A stretch of 64,000 nucleotides of DNA from Tetragonia tetragonoides (GCA_038025085.1 CM076147.1:37796766-37860765); one strand, 5' to 3'; counted from the stretch's first letter, positions 47,178 to 60,100 are shown. The notes: generated by a model not told the origin, from the letters alone. Numbers and translations are program-made.

Positions 47178-47458
47178 TCGTGTTTAATCTATTTACTCAG
47201 TAATTGGTTCACTTCAAAATTAAGTTTATGTTGTTTTCAGTATAGTTAATTAGTCGGGTTTAAAAGAAAATATGTTACACATCCGATCCCTATTTGATTA
47301 TCTTTAGTTTTTAACTTCAATTCATCTTGCAACTTAGGGCTCGTTCTTTTCGACTGGGAACTGGTGACTGGTAACTGGGAGAAACTGGTGAAAATTGGGT
47401 CAAATTGGGCAAAACTGGAAAAAACTGCGACAAACTGAAAATTTTATATTTTTGAGTG

Positions 47459-47542
<84 letters not shown>

Positions 47543-47557
47543 TACTACTACTACTAA

Positions 47558-47630
<73 letters not shown>
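47459..47630. repeat. Palindromic (TAA)n-(TTA)n microsatellite
   Basis: About 27 TAA units (47459-47542), a short (ACT)n spacer, then about 24 TTA units up to 47630. The halves are complementary, so a single strand could fold into a hairpin with a stem of about 70 bp. Confidence 0.9.
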
Positions 47631-47820
47631 GGACTTTTTAGTTATGTTTAAATATTAGTCAATTTATATATTTATTTTTATATTTGATATAACATATGGT
47701 ATATTTAATTATTATGTTTAATATGTATAAATATTAAAACTGGGATAAATTGGGCAAAATTGGGTCAAACTGGGAGAAACTGGGCAAAATTGGGGGAAAC
47801 TGTATTTTGTAACTGGTAAC

Positions 47821-48460
47821 TAGGGGTGAGCAGAAATTCCGGGTACCCAGTACCGGAACCGGAATTGGTTAGGAACCGGAACCGGTCTAACCAATTCCAA
47901 TTCCAATTTCCAAAAATAGGGACCGGTACCAACCAATTCCAATTCCAATTCCAATTCCTAACTTTTGAAAACCGGAATCGGTTGGGGTACCCAGTGGAAA
48001 AAAATTAAATAACTTTTTCCTTTGTTAGAAATAAAGAATGGTGAAAATTAGTAGTTTAAAAATTTTCATTTGTAATTTTAATGTTTTTAATGATTGTAAT
48101 ATTAATAATTAAATGATTGCATACGTTATTTAAATTTTGATTTACAATGTTAAGTTATTTTGATTGTAGTATTTGATTTTATGTTTGCGGTATTTTTGGA
48201 AACTAATATTTATTAGTGTAATTTTTTGTTGGTGTATTTTATTATTAAAATATACATTTATTTGATTTAAAAAATAAGAAAAATTGGATGTAATGCGGAC
48301 TTGGGTACCCAGGAACCGGTGGATCCAATTCCAATTCCTGAGATTTAGGAACCAGTGCAATCAATTCCAATTCCAATTCCTACAAATTAGGAACCGGTGG
48401 ATTCAATTTCAATTCCGGGTAGTGCAATACCCGGTGGATACCCGGTTGCGCTCACCCCTA
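47821..48460. mobile_element. Non-autonomous hAT element, 640 bp
   Basis: The inverted ends TAGGGGTGAGC and GCGCTCACCCCTA are flanked by CTGGTAAC (47813-47820) and CTGATAAC (48461-48468), an 8-bp duplication with one mismatch. The interior carries GGAACCGG and CCAATTCCAATTCC motifs in quantity, as in the element at 12953-13512. No transposase frame is present. Confidence 0.85.
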
Positions 48461-48555
48461 CTGATAACTGGCAACTGGTCAAAATTGAGCAAAACTGGGA
48501 AGAACTGGTTAAAATTGGGCAAAACTGAAAACCAGTTGAAAAGAACATGACCGGG

Positions 48556-49074
48556 TTGATTTATGTTCATTCGGAAAGATATATGAATAATGACGGTCAA
48601 TTCTCAAACAATTCTAGTATTTTTTTTCGCTAGTCAAACAATTCTAGTATTTGGTTGAAAGGAACAGTATCTTAGAAAAATGGACAAGAAAGATACGAGA
48701 GACGACTATAAGTCACAGTAGTAGACTGAACAGAATCGACTGGGCAGTACCAATTTTCTCTCTCTGTGTCAAAGGCGCTCACATCTCCGTTTCAAATTGT
48801 GTTCGAGGTTGATGGTGATGGTGATGGTGATGGTGATTTTGCATGGTTGTAGACCCTCTGTTTGCTAATGAGTATGATGAACTCCCTAAAAGAGAGTATT
48901 TGAATGCTGGACTTTGATAGCTTATAGAAAACTTACTATATTATATAAGAGAGTTTTACTATGAGACGACTATTACATTTTATACAATATTTTCCATTTC
49001 ATATAACATAGTCGGGAAAACATATTCATAATGTCTATACGATTTCCTAATTAGAATGTGTTATAAGCTTCTAG
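48556..49074. other. Spacer between receptor copies 1 and 2
   Basis: AT-rich, with a short (GGTGAT)n microsatellite at about 48810-48836. This is the 3' flank of copy 2. No gene is seen. Confidence 0.45.
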
Positions 49075-52000
49075 CTATCCATCAGCAAGTTCACGAAGCA
49101 ATCCACTACTTCTTGAGGGCGAGTTATCTGGAGCCTCATCCTTAATGTGCATGGAAATAGAAAAATCTGTAAATGGACCATCCATTGATGATGTGCTCCT
49201 CTCCTCTTGGATAGACAATGAGTTCCTCGAGTGATGAGCTTGGCTACCTTGTAATTGTCTCTGAAATGACTTGAACCGTAAATCCTCACTCACCCCTCTC
49301 CTGTTGAGTACAATTGGGGCTTGTACTGGAATTTGGCCGTCGATCATGCTGACTACTGAGGACATTTTGGGTCTAAGAGTGGGAGCAGGGTTGGTACATA
49401 GCAAAGCCAAGTTCAGGAACCTAAGCGCCTCTTCTTCAGAGTATTTGGAGTTTAGACTAGGATCCACGAGTTCGAGCAGATTCCCTTGCTCTTGTAAGAC
49501 ATAGGCCTTCAGAAAAGGGAAAGGAAAGTTACTTTGATATTCATAAACTTGAAGATGTGAATCAATAGAATGCAAACATATGAAATGAACTACAGATTCT
49601 TGAAACAAAAGTGTGTGACATACAGGCTGACAGATTTTGGTTAAGTCTCAGATTCATGTGCAATGCAAGCATGTAAGTTTGCCCAATAAATCGAAACTAA
49701 ACAAAATTGAGAAACAATCAGATTACCCAATCAAGCAGATAAACAAACTCTTCCTTTGGCATATAGTTTGTGTTGCTTTTCCCGCTCACAATCTCAAGTA
49801 CGACAACTCCGAAGCTGTAGACATCTGCTTTGTCTGTGAGGTAACCCCTCATCGCATATTCAGGAGCCATATATCCACTGAAGATATTCATACAAAAATA
49901 AAGTATTGGCTCACACACTGCTTAAACTCACATTGTACCAGCTACTCTTGTCTGCAACTACAAGCATACAAAAGAAAAACGCAGAGATTAAACTCACATT
50001 GTTCCAGCTACTCTTGTGCTGATATGAGTATTTTCTTCATCATCGAGCTCTGCCAAACCAAAATCTGATATTTTAGCATTCAAATCCTTATCGAGCAGAA
50101 CATTAGTAGCCTTGATGTCCCTGTGGACAATCTTCAGCCTCGACTCCTCATGAAGATATGCTAATCCTCTTGCGATTCCCAGGCATATTTTCTTTCTTGT
50201 TTGCCAGTCCAGGTATAACTTTTGGTCCTCCAGACCTAAAGATTTGCATTTGCACAATTAAAAGAGTTCAAATAGAGGAAGGATGTCAAATCCCCAAAGA
50301 ACTTTCTACAAGGTGTTACAAGGGAACTTACCAAAGAGTGCACGGGAAAGGGAGTTATTTTCCATGTATTCATAAACAAGCAAAAGTTCTTGTCCTTGAA
50401 TGCAGCAACCATAAAGTTTTACAAGATTTGCGTGTTGCAAAGCAGATATCATGCCTATCTCGTTGACAAATTCACGATTCCCTTGCTTCGATTTGGCAGA
50501 GAGCTGCTTGACAGCAATAACCTTACCATCTGGCTGTACACCCTAAACTCACCATCAACTAGAATGAGAAAGCAACAACACTGGCAAAGATGAGCAGCTT
50601 CGATTCTCTGAGTAACAAGAACCATATGTACCTTGTAAACAGGTCCAAAACCTCCTTCCCCTATCTTATTTTTGAAACTAAAGTCATCTGTGGCAGCTTT
50701 AATCTGCCTCAAGGTGAAATAACCTGTAGCCAGCCCTTGTAATTCTGCAATATAAAGTAAGTTATAAATCCATTCTGAAACATTTGTGTGAAAGTTTCTG
50801 GCTTTCTCTTGTACAAACATCCAATCCACTAAAGCCTGAAGCTCATTCTTTCTTGAGGTGTAAACCTGAAGATCTTGTTTACTGGCTCATGAAATGAGGG
50901 AAAGCAACAAATGAATTATGCAGAGGTGGCATTGTTAAGTAGAACAACCAATATGGTCAAGTTTTAGCACATAATAACCTTCATTATCCTGGTCTCGTCC
51001 ACCTAAGTAACCTGTCATTCCTGAGGATTACAAAGAATGATACAATAATGGCACATGAAGCGAGCACAATCCCAGCGATGACTCCAGCTGACAATCCCCT
51101 GCCAGTTTTGAAGTCTACAATGGCATAGAGGCAAATTCAATAAGCTGCATATCCAAAAAGAAAAAACAGTGGTTCAAAATATAACGTCGACTAACTTGGT
51201 GTCACCGTAATCGCAGATATGAGAGGCCCATATGAATTTCTAGCAGGAACAGCTATAGTTCCTTTTCCTGCCCAGTACAAGTAGATCTCAAGTGTGCCAT
51301 CATTAACATAGACATCTTTAAACTCCTGAATAATCTCCTTGCCAAAACCTCCTGCTTCCTTTGCAATATTGAAATCCTTCAGTCTTGCTTTTCCCTATTT
51401 AGCCAAAAAAAACATTAGCTTTTTTTTATCTAAGAAAAAATAGCTTTGAAGAAGTCACATCTTTCTATATATTACACAATGGAGAAGCTGAATCCTTCAC
51501 ACTAAGAGAATGGAGAAATGAAAGACCAGATTTGATAAAATTCACCTGAATTTCTACATCGAAAATGCGCCTGCCAATGCTGTTGAAGGTTTGGTCATCA
51601 GAAAACATTATCTCAGCAAAATGCAGCTTCACATTGTAGCTGCCTTGTTGCAGGCAAAGGCCATAGTACTTGAGTGATAAAGGTGCAAGACGAGCTGTTT
51701 GGTAAATGTTGCTCACATTGGAATTGGAGGTGTCTATGGCCAAAAAGCTGGCATTGTCATTGTAAAGGAAAGCTCCCGTACTGCTGTAAGCCCACTTTTG
51801 TCCAGATGCATAGAAATTTGAAGCCCCCCCTTGACTACTATCCTCTTCATACTCACGCCCTTGAAAGTTCATTTTGCTTCCACCACAATTTATAAACAAG
51901 GAATGATCTGCAAACAGATGATAGAAAATGATAAAGAATGCTACTATTCCAGAGGGTTTTTTTTTTCCTCTCAAATCTTGTAAGCAATATATAGAAATAT

Positions 52001-53515
52001 CAAAGCACTCAACTACAAAAACATCACACAATCATGTCCATACGTACATTGGGGACTGGAGCAAGGAAGATCCTTCATCAAGCACCAACGCCCTCTGTGG
52101 AAGAAATATTGTTTCGTGACTAAATTATCGTCGTAACTGGCAACATCTTGTTCCTTTGTAATAATACTATATGGAGCATTACACTTAGAGTAGGAACTTA
52201 CGAATTACTTTTTCCAGATGAATAACTAGCCACCAGGTTTCTAATCCATAATCAAACAAGAAAGGATCAATTTTGAGGCTTTGCTAAACAAAAACGGAAC
52301 CTAGATAGAACCGTTATATTGCAAATAAACTTACACATTTGACTGCTGGCAACTAGCTGGCGCAGAGCCAGTAAAATTGTTATAGGATACATCGCTGCAG
52401 GAAATAAACAGAGAGAAGCTTTATGGAATTTGTTTTCTAACTGTTACTGAAAAGTGAATAAGGGATAAGAAATAACCAACAAGTTGTGCTTGTTGTTCAA
52501 TATCCAACTTGGTAATGGTCCAGACAGTGAATTGTTTGTTAAAAACCTACATAAGCAATGTTAAAGGTCACCAGAACACAAATCTAAATCAAGCTATTAG
52601 GAAAGAAGCACGGACAAACTATTTAGACTGCTTATCCAATATTATACTTCAATGTATACATTGTGACTTACAGAAATCCCAGTCGCAAGTTTTGCATTGA
52701 GTCTGGAACTCCGCCACTCAACTGATTGTAGCTCAGGTCTCTATATTAGTGACATGTGATAGAGTTAAAAAAATTTCATTTGCGCACGTTTTCTTGGCAT
52801 GATTTGACCATGCTTGTTAAAACAGCATAATTAAATTGATATCAACATCAAGAAGCTGTCAGACAGAATCTCGACTTACAAAAGCATTAATTTCGTTAAG
52901 TATTGGATTGAATCAGGGATTCGACCTGTAATGAAGCAATTCCTCAGTACCCTGAATGCGCAGAACAAGGGACATCAGATATTCTGCCACTAGATAAATA
53001 TCAAGATTTACTCTTGTATTTCATATGCATGATAATACTCACAGGTACTCTAAATTCGTCATGGCCGTCAAGTTTGGGAAAGCCATACTTGTTGTATTGA
53101 GATCTGATATTCTCCTGGAAATAAAAATGAAGCTTATCAGAACTTGTGTCTATGTTAATGCCATTTCAAACTGATAACATCTTGAAACCTAGAAATGAAA
53201 GAGTGAGGTTAACTGAAGAGGTCTCTTGCTCACAGAATTGTCAAGTTTGCCAAAAGAGAAAAGGTAGATGGAATAGGTCCCTCCATAGACGTACCTTGAA
53301 TATCCCTGCAGGAAATAAATAACAGCTGGTTGAAATCTTATCGAACTGTTCAATATGCTGTTAAATCGAGACTAATGTACTCACAATGTGGTAAGTTCAT
53401 TCAAGTTGCCAAAAAAATCAGGTATCTTTCCAGATATGCTGTTTCCACTGATCCTTCTGGAAGAAACACACAAATTTCAGCTAACTGACTAGTAAAAACT
53501 CATTCCAATAAGCAA

Positions 53516-54253
53516 TGTTGAGTCCTACGTTTTGATGATTAAAAACGATTGAATTTATCTTACGTTAGGTAACAAGAGTGCAAATTGCTTAATTTTGTGG
53601 GTAACCAAGTTACAAAGTTGATTAATCTTTGGATTGATCATTGGAGCTTTGATGGATTATCAAGATGACAAAAGAAGCTCTAGAAGTTGATATTCATGTA
53701 TTTATTCTATAGACTCCTTGTATATGCCTTATATGCTTTGACTATGTAGCATTTGAATTGACGTCACCTAAAACAATGCTAAGAAACGGTGTGCATAAAG
53801 CTGAGTGGAACAGATAAGTGAAACAGTTCTAGACGTGAACCTCTTCCGCCAGCTGACAGCTTTGGACAAGATCTGGATAAGTCTTTCTCAAAAGTTTTTG
53901 TATTTTCGACTTTCTAAGCTGGAGATATTTTCTTGGAAGAAAAAATAGGTTTTTCATAAAGGCTTTTACTCTAGAAGATCAGAATTGGAGAGAAACAAAA
54001 AATATGTTTGAAAAGAAGTTTTATTTTCCCTAAAGTGTAAGGATCCTCTGTTGGGCTGTTCCACTTTGTGTGACATCTCCTGTCCTGTCCTATCCCTTAT
54101 ACATTTGACATATCAAATTTTCAAAGTGGTGTGTTCCTTTGTTTATGCTTTTCCTATTGCTTTGTTCATCACCATGGAACAGTTTGGTGGAACTGTTACA
54201 CCTAGTTGTTCCCTAGTCGATAAATTGGCAAAAACACCACCACATGCATAACA
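53516..54253. mobile_element. Solo LTR, 738 bp
   Basis: Begins TGTTGAGTCC and ends GCATAACA, i.e. TG...CA, with a perfect 5-bp duplication AGCAA at 53511-53515 and 54254-54258, as made by LTR-retrotransposon integrases. There is no internal coding region, so it is a lone LTR left by recombination. It lies in an intron of receptor copy 2; the matching introns of copies 1 and 3 are only about 105 and 99 bp. Copia or gypsy origin cannot be told. Confidence 0.88.
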
Positions 54254-55689
54254 AGCAAGATGACTTACAGCACTCTGAGGCTCTTTAGATTGGCAAATGT
54301 TTCAGGTATTGATCCAATGAAGTAGTTTCCAGAAAGCACCCTGCAGAATATGTACTGTATCATGAAATTACTTCAGAAAGGAACATGAAAATTTAGCATA
54401 AAACTAAGTCAAAGCCAGAAAAAGGTAACTAAACATATGAACAGTATGCATAACAAGTAACCTAGCTGCATTGTCTTAGGATTTTAGCAACTAGGAATTA
54501 CAAAATTCTAAAATTTACCAGAAAATGATCTCACATTGTTCTCAAGTTTTTCAACCTTCCCAGACTTTGTGGTAAACGTCCTCCAAGTTGGTTATCTTCC
54601 AAGAGCCTGAAAAAGCCATTTTCAATAGGTTCAAAGACTAGTTATCAATTATCAATAGACACATAGGGCAAAACCAATTAGTAAAACATACAAATCCCGG
54701 AGGGTAATGATGTCTCCTAATTCTTCTGGAATTGAACCAGTGATTCAATTCCCCAAAAGTGACCTGCATTGCGTAAGCAATTCACATGTAATCTTTCACA
54801 AGAACCACCTCGAACTGCTTAGCAAGTATAGAACATGACAATTACACTTACATAGTGACAAGCGGGATCTTTGAAAGACTTTTGGGAATTGTTCCATTAA
54901 CATAGTTTCTAGAGAGATCACTGTATTACAAGATACATGTCAAAAAGAGCTTCAGTGCTGGCCGATATAATTTGGAGCAGCGAAGGAATGATAATTAGCT
55001 GATATATGTATTAAGTATAGAAAGCCAAGGCTTACATTACTTGCAGTTGTGGAAGATCTCCAAAATCTTCAGGCATTACTCCAGTAAGATTAAGACCCTT
55101 CAACTGACTATTGATCTCCGAAAAAAAGGAAGGGAAAAGAAAAGATCCCATCAATGAAAAACAAAATCAGTGAGCCAAAGAACTTAGAAGAAGCGGTCTT
55201 TATTCACCAAAAATTCATAATGACGACATGTAACCATTTTAGTAGGGTGCAGATGAAATCTGTAGGATGCAGTCAGAACAGACCAACAGAATGTACAAAA
55301 GCTAGAACTATGATTAGATTGTAGTCAACACTCGGAATCGAAACTGAAGTTGTGAGATGTCCTGTTTTGCAACCTCAGCAAAAGTATAACTAATACAAGC
55401 ATATTCGTCGGCACTTAGCACTCATGAGTCATGACTATGCAATGCACTAAGTTAACTGAAACTACTACTACATAATTAGACATGTAGAAGACTTCCAAGC
55501 TTATGTTGAAGACACCAGCAGCTCGTGATAAAATAATAGAAATGCCAATCAACACTTCTTTCCTTCATTCAATTCGGCTGCTCCACTTCCTTCTATGTTA
55601 ATTATGTTAATACAAGTATAGGATCATAACGCAAATTATTGTCATAAGCTACTTATGCATGTCATACTTCTTCTCCGTTACAACTATAA

Positions 55690-55963
55690 GGCTATGTTTG
55701 GCACAATCAGCTAACTCCCTTCAATAAAAGCTACAACTTGAAACTTACATTTGGTTTTTTAACTCTCAGCTACCAGACAGTTTGCCAAATTTTTTCAATT
55801 TGTACCGCTAACTTTATGACACTACCCATAATAGCTTTCAACTTGTTATAGCTACCGCTAATTTATTAACTTTTTGTAACAATTTTCAATTATTTTCTCC
55901 TACGGAGTAATTTCTTTTTCTTTTAACATTTCACAACTACAACTAATTTTGTCAAACATAGCC
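55690..55963. mobile_element. Harbinger-type MITE, 274 bp, in copy 2 intron
   Basis: The ends GGCTATGTTTGGCACAATCAG and, complemented, GGCTATGTTTGACAAAATTAG are flanked by TAA at 55687-55689 and 55964-55966. Interior AGCTA/TAGCT motifs are repeated. It lies in the second intron of receptor copy 2 and resembles the degenerate element at 4109-4388. Confidence 0.82.
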
Positions 55964-56497
55964 TAACTAATCCATCTCCTCCTACTAAAAGATAGAACTG
56001 AGAGGGATTTAAGAAACACACAAAATTAATTATGATGTGCTAAGATCAGAGGGTTTGGTGAGCGAAGAACATACATATTTGTGACATGGCAAACAGTCCC
56101 TTGGTTAAATGAACAATCACAGTAAGATTGCTGAGAATAGCGCCGGGTATACTGCTACCAATATATTGATTTATGCTTTGACCCCTTTCACTGCAAGATG
56201 TTTGGCTGATATCCCTCCAATATGAATTCTTCAGTTTCTTGGAAATTATTTGCAAAGTTTTCACTGCAACCAACACACTTAATAAGCTTGCAAATGCTTG
56301 TTTAAGCAATAAGAGTAAAATTGACTACATATGGAAATTGAAAAACCCATTACAAGCACAAGTACTATAGTACAAGTATTAACATTACCTTCATTTTCAG
56401 GGATTTGTTGGGAGTTGGATCCAATTTCCAAGAAACAATTGCTGACAAGAAATGCAAACAGAAGAAGGAGAGAGAATTGTCTGCAGATAGACGCCAT

Positions 56498-57116
56498 TGT
56501 TTTCTCTCTCCAGACAGAGGAGGAGGGAGAATGAGAAAGAGAAGTGAGGCAGGAGAACATTTGATAAAAGGGGAAATATATGAAAATCTTTCGAAAAATC
56601 TAAATGAAGAAAGGATCTTCCTATCAAAAAAGTACAAATTAATGAAAGGGTCCATTGCATTAATGACAACGAATACTGCTCCCGATTACTACAATTGACC
56701 CCAAACAGTCATTGATCAAACGTAATTAATGGTCTTCAATTGGAACTATTTGTGTGGACAAACAATGGAGACATGGACATTTCTTGGGGAAATAAGGTCC
56801 ATGAAGGAGTGGTCCTGGTGAATGTTCAACCATCAAAGATCAAACCAATGTAGGAGGAACTGTAATTAAAACTTATAAAACTTATAACTACGCTAAGTTC
56901 ATGTTTGGATTTATTAACCATAATAATCGTCGATAGAAGGATAAATTATTACATGGTTCAGGACCAAATTAAAAGTCTATCTGCTCACAAAGGAGCCCAG
57001 TCCACCTTGTTTCGTAAGCTCATCCAGTATGAAGGCGTACTCCCATAAGTAGTTGAACATAACATCTTGTGTACAGAAATTAAGAATTTTGGTGGGTTTG
57101 TAATTGTCTCAGTACG
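56498..57116. other. Spacer between receptor copies 2 and 3
   Basis: Only about 620 bp separate the start of copy 2 from the stop of copy 3, holding copy 2's purine-rich (on +) leader and copy 3's 3' UTR. Nothing else is seen, so copy 2's promoter is short or overlaps copy 3's tail. Confidence 0.5.
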
Positions 57117-60100
57117 TTACTCTAGCTTTACATCAACAACTGCGGAATGCAATCTTCTCAAAGATGAGTTTTCTCGGTCCTCATCCTTGCTTTGCATGGA
57201 AATGGAAGAATCTATCGATGGACCATCCATTGACATGCTCCTCTGCAGTTGGCTAGATTCGGAGCTTGTATAGAAATTAGTTTGCCTATTCTGCAATAAC
57301 CTCTCCAAGGCTTTGGATCGCAGATCCTCACTCAGTGCACACCGCTTGACAATGGGGGCATGGAACGGAAGTTGACCCTCTATCATGCTCACTACCGAGG
57401 ACATCATGGGTCTAAGAGTGGGAGATGGGTTAGTGCAGAGCATTGTCAAGTTCAGCAAACTCAGTGCCTCTTCTCCAGAGTAATTTGAGCCTAGACTTGG
57501 ATCTACAAGCTCTAGCAGGTTTCCTTGCTCTTGTAGGACATACGCCTTCATGATTGTAAATGGAACAAAGTTACTTCTGTAGACTCATTCTTTAACAGGT
57601 GAATCATATTCATGAATAATGTGATGCAAGATTGCAAGGAAATAAAAGACTAGCCAAAAGAATCTTTTTGAAAGTAAAGGGTTAATGCTCGAATCCGACC
57701 CAAAAGATTGTTTTTTTAGAAATTGCCGGGGTAAAGGGAAAATTAGTATACGCAGATGCAGTAGATTACCCAGTCAAGCAAATAAACAAGCTCTTCCTTT
57801 GGCCGATAGCATGTGTTGCTTCTTCCACTTACAACCTCAAGTACAACGACTCCAAAGCTGTAGACATCTGCTTTGTCCGTGAGATAACCCCTCATCGCAT
57901 ATTCAGGAGCCATATATCCGCTGAAGAAATCAATAAAGAAATAGACAAACAATTCACACTACTTATTCACAACCCTCTAAAGTTCAAGAAATAGATGAAT
58001 ACGTAATATCGCATGGGAACTGAATATTGTAGTAATGGTCATGAAAGCCCTCTATAAGATTAAAACTCAAACAGAAACACAAGCATCCAGCATACTATAG
58101 TTGAAGTGCAGAAAAATATATGAGCATAAACAAAAGTGACTCAGACAAAGCTCACATTGTTCCAGCTATTCTTGTGCTGATATGAGTATTTTCTTCTTCA
58201 TCAAGCTTTGCCAAACCAAAATCTGATATTTTGGCATTCAAATCCTTATCAAGCAGCACATTAGTTGCCTTGATATCCCTGTGGACAATCTTCAGCCTCG
58301 ACTCCTCATGAAGATATGTCAAACCCCTTGCCATTCCCAAGCATATTTTAGTTCTTGTTCGCCAGTCCAGATGTAACTTTCGGCCCTCTGCAGTTAAACA
58401 TTTGCATTTGGTAAATAGAAATAGCTACAGAAAGGAAGGAACTTATCAATCTCCAAAGAACTATCTACATGACGTCAAAACAGAACTTGCCAAAGAGTGC
58501 CTGTGCGAGAGAGTTGTTTTCCATGTATTCATATACAAGCAAAAGCTCTTTCCCTTCAATGCAGCATCCATACAGCTTTACAAGATTTGGGTGTTGTAAA
58601 GCAGATATCATGCCTATCTCATTCACAAATTCACGATTCCCTTGCTTTGATTTGGCAGAGAGCTGTTTCACGGCAATAACCTTACCATCTCGCAGTACAC
58701 CCTGAATTAAATCACCATCAAGTAAGATGAGCAAGCAATAATACCGGCAAAGAGGAGAGATATGAAGTGCCTTCTGTTTTAATTTTTTAGTTTTATTTTT
58801 TAAGACAATTTTACACAATGGTCTCAACAACATTGATGGAAGTGTAACAAGGACCATATGTACCTTGTAAACAGGTCCAAAACCTCCTTCGCCTATTTTA
58901 TTTCTGAGACTAAAATCACCAGTGGCAGCTTTAATCTGCCTTAAGGTAAAATACCCTGTATCTAGCCCTTGAAATTCTGAAATATAAAGTTAATTTAGAG
59001 ATTATTTCGATAGCATTAGTGAGCATGATTCTTATATATTAAGAAAATCCAGTATTTACGGAAGTGTGCTATTGAAATCTAGATAAAAGAGTCATGACAC
59101 AACCCTAATATCTATAAACAAGTAAAAATACTTATATGGGTCAAAGTTAGCATAGAACTACCTTGATTGTCAGAGTCTCGTCCACCTAAGTAACCTGTCA
59201 TCCTGAGAATCACCAAGGTTGATACAACAAGAATGGCACATGAAGCGAGGACAATCCCAGCGATGGCTCCAGAAGATAATCCTGTTCTGAAGTCTACAAA
59301 TGCAGATAAGCAAGTTCATTGAGCAACCTAAGTGAGCAGGAAAGGGGGGAAGTGGAGTTTATATTGTACGTTGACTAACTTGGTTTCACTGTAATCCCAG
59401 ATATAAGAGGTCCATATGCGTTTCTATTAGGAATGGATGTGGTTCCTTTTCCTGCCCAGTATAAGTAGATCTCAAGTGTGCTGCCATTAACATGAACATT
59501 TTTGAACTCCTTAACAATCTCCTTGCCAGCACCACCTGCTGCTTTTGCAATATTGAAATCCTTCAATACTACATTCCCCTACTTCACAAAGAACCCACAG
59601 AAAAAGGGTAGAGAGGCAAAATTAGGTTATCCATCAGCACTCAAAGAAGTTACATAGTTACATTTTTTAAAATTTATAAACACAGAGGCTGAATCCCCTA
59701 CCCTATGAGAATTACAATGCAAAAAAAGGGAACTGAACTGATAAAAGTTCAGCTGTAATACAATTCTTAATTTGATTCACCTGAATTGCCACATCAAAGA
59801 TGCGCCTGCCAACACCGGTGAAATTGTGGTCATCCGAAAACATTGTCTCAGCAAAGTGCAGCTTCACATTGTATTTCCCTTGTCGCAGGCAATGGCCATA
59901 GTATTTGAGTGATAACGGCGCCAGACGAGCTGTTCGATAAATGCCAGTCACGTTTGGATGGGCAGTGTCTGCCGTCAAAAATTGGGCAGAGTGATTGTAA
60001 AGAAATGTTCCTGTACTACTGTAAGCCCATTTTAGTCCAGATGCAAAGAAAGTCGAAGGCCCCCCATAACTAGTATCAGCTTCATACTCATGCCCATGAA

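Larger units (their letters stand above)
47337..48555. mobile_element. AACTGGG-repeat element with nested insertion
   Basis: The outer ends are inverted: GGGCTCGTTCTTTTCGACTGG at the left and, complemented from the right, CCGGTCATGTTCTTTTCAAC. Both flanks of the interior consist of degenerate 18-bp units such as AAACTGGGCAAAATTGGG. The centre is a large TAA/TTA palindromic microsatellite, and a hAT element (47821-48460) is inserted in the right arm. No target duplication could be identified, so the superfamily and exact ends are open. Confidence 0.55.
49075..56497 (-). pseudogene. LRR-malectin receptor kinase, copy 2, disrupted
   Basis: It has the same 24-exon plan as copy 1, from the signal peptide at 56389-56497 to the TAG at 49075-49077, with all splice borders recognisable. 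Three lesions break it. Exon 2 (56075-56263) lacks one base near 56121 relative to copies 1 and 3, so the cysteine-containing end of the LRR cap is read out of frame. The LRR exon at 54694-54765 has TGA at 54745-54747 where copy 1 has CGA and copy 3 CGG. The transmembrane exon has one extra base at 51018-51019 and then meets TAA a few codons on. The intron after the seventh exon holds a solo LTR. Malectin and kinase exons stay open with HRDIKATN and APEYAMR, although DFGLAK has become DFGLAE. Probably a recent pseudogene; assembly errors could mimic one lesion but hardly all three. Confidence 0.85.

Noticed and set aside
56498..56560. Upstream in-frame ATG for receptor copy 2
   Set aside because: It would add about 21 residues before the signal peptide; the ATG at 56497 corresponds to the copy 1 start.
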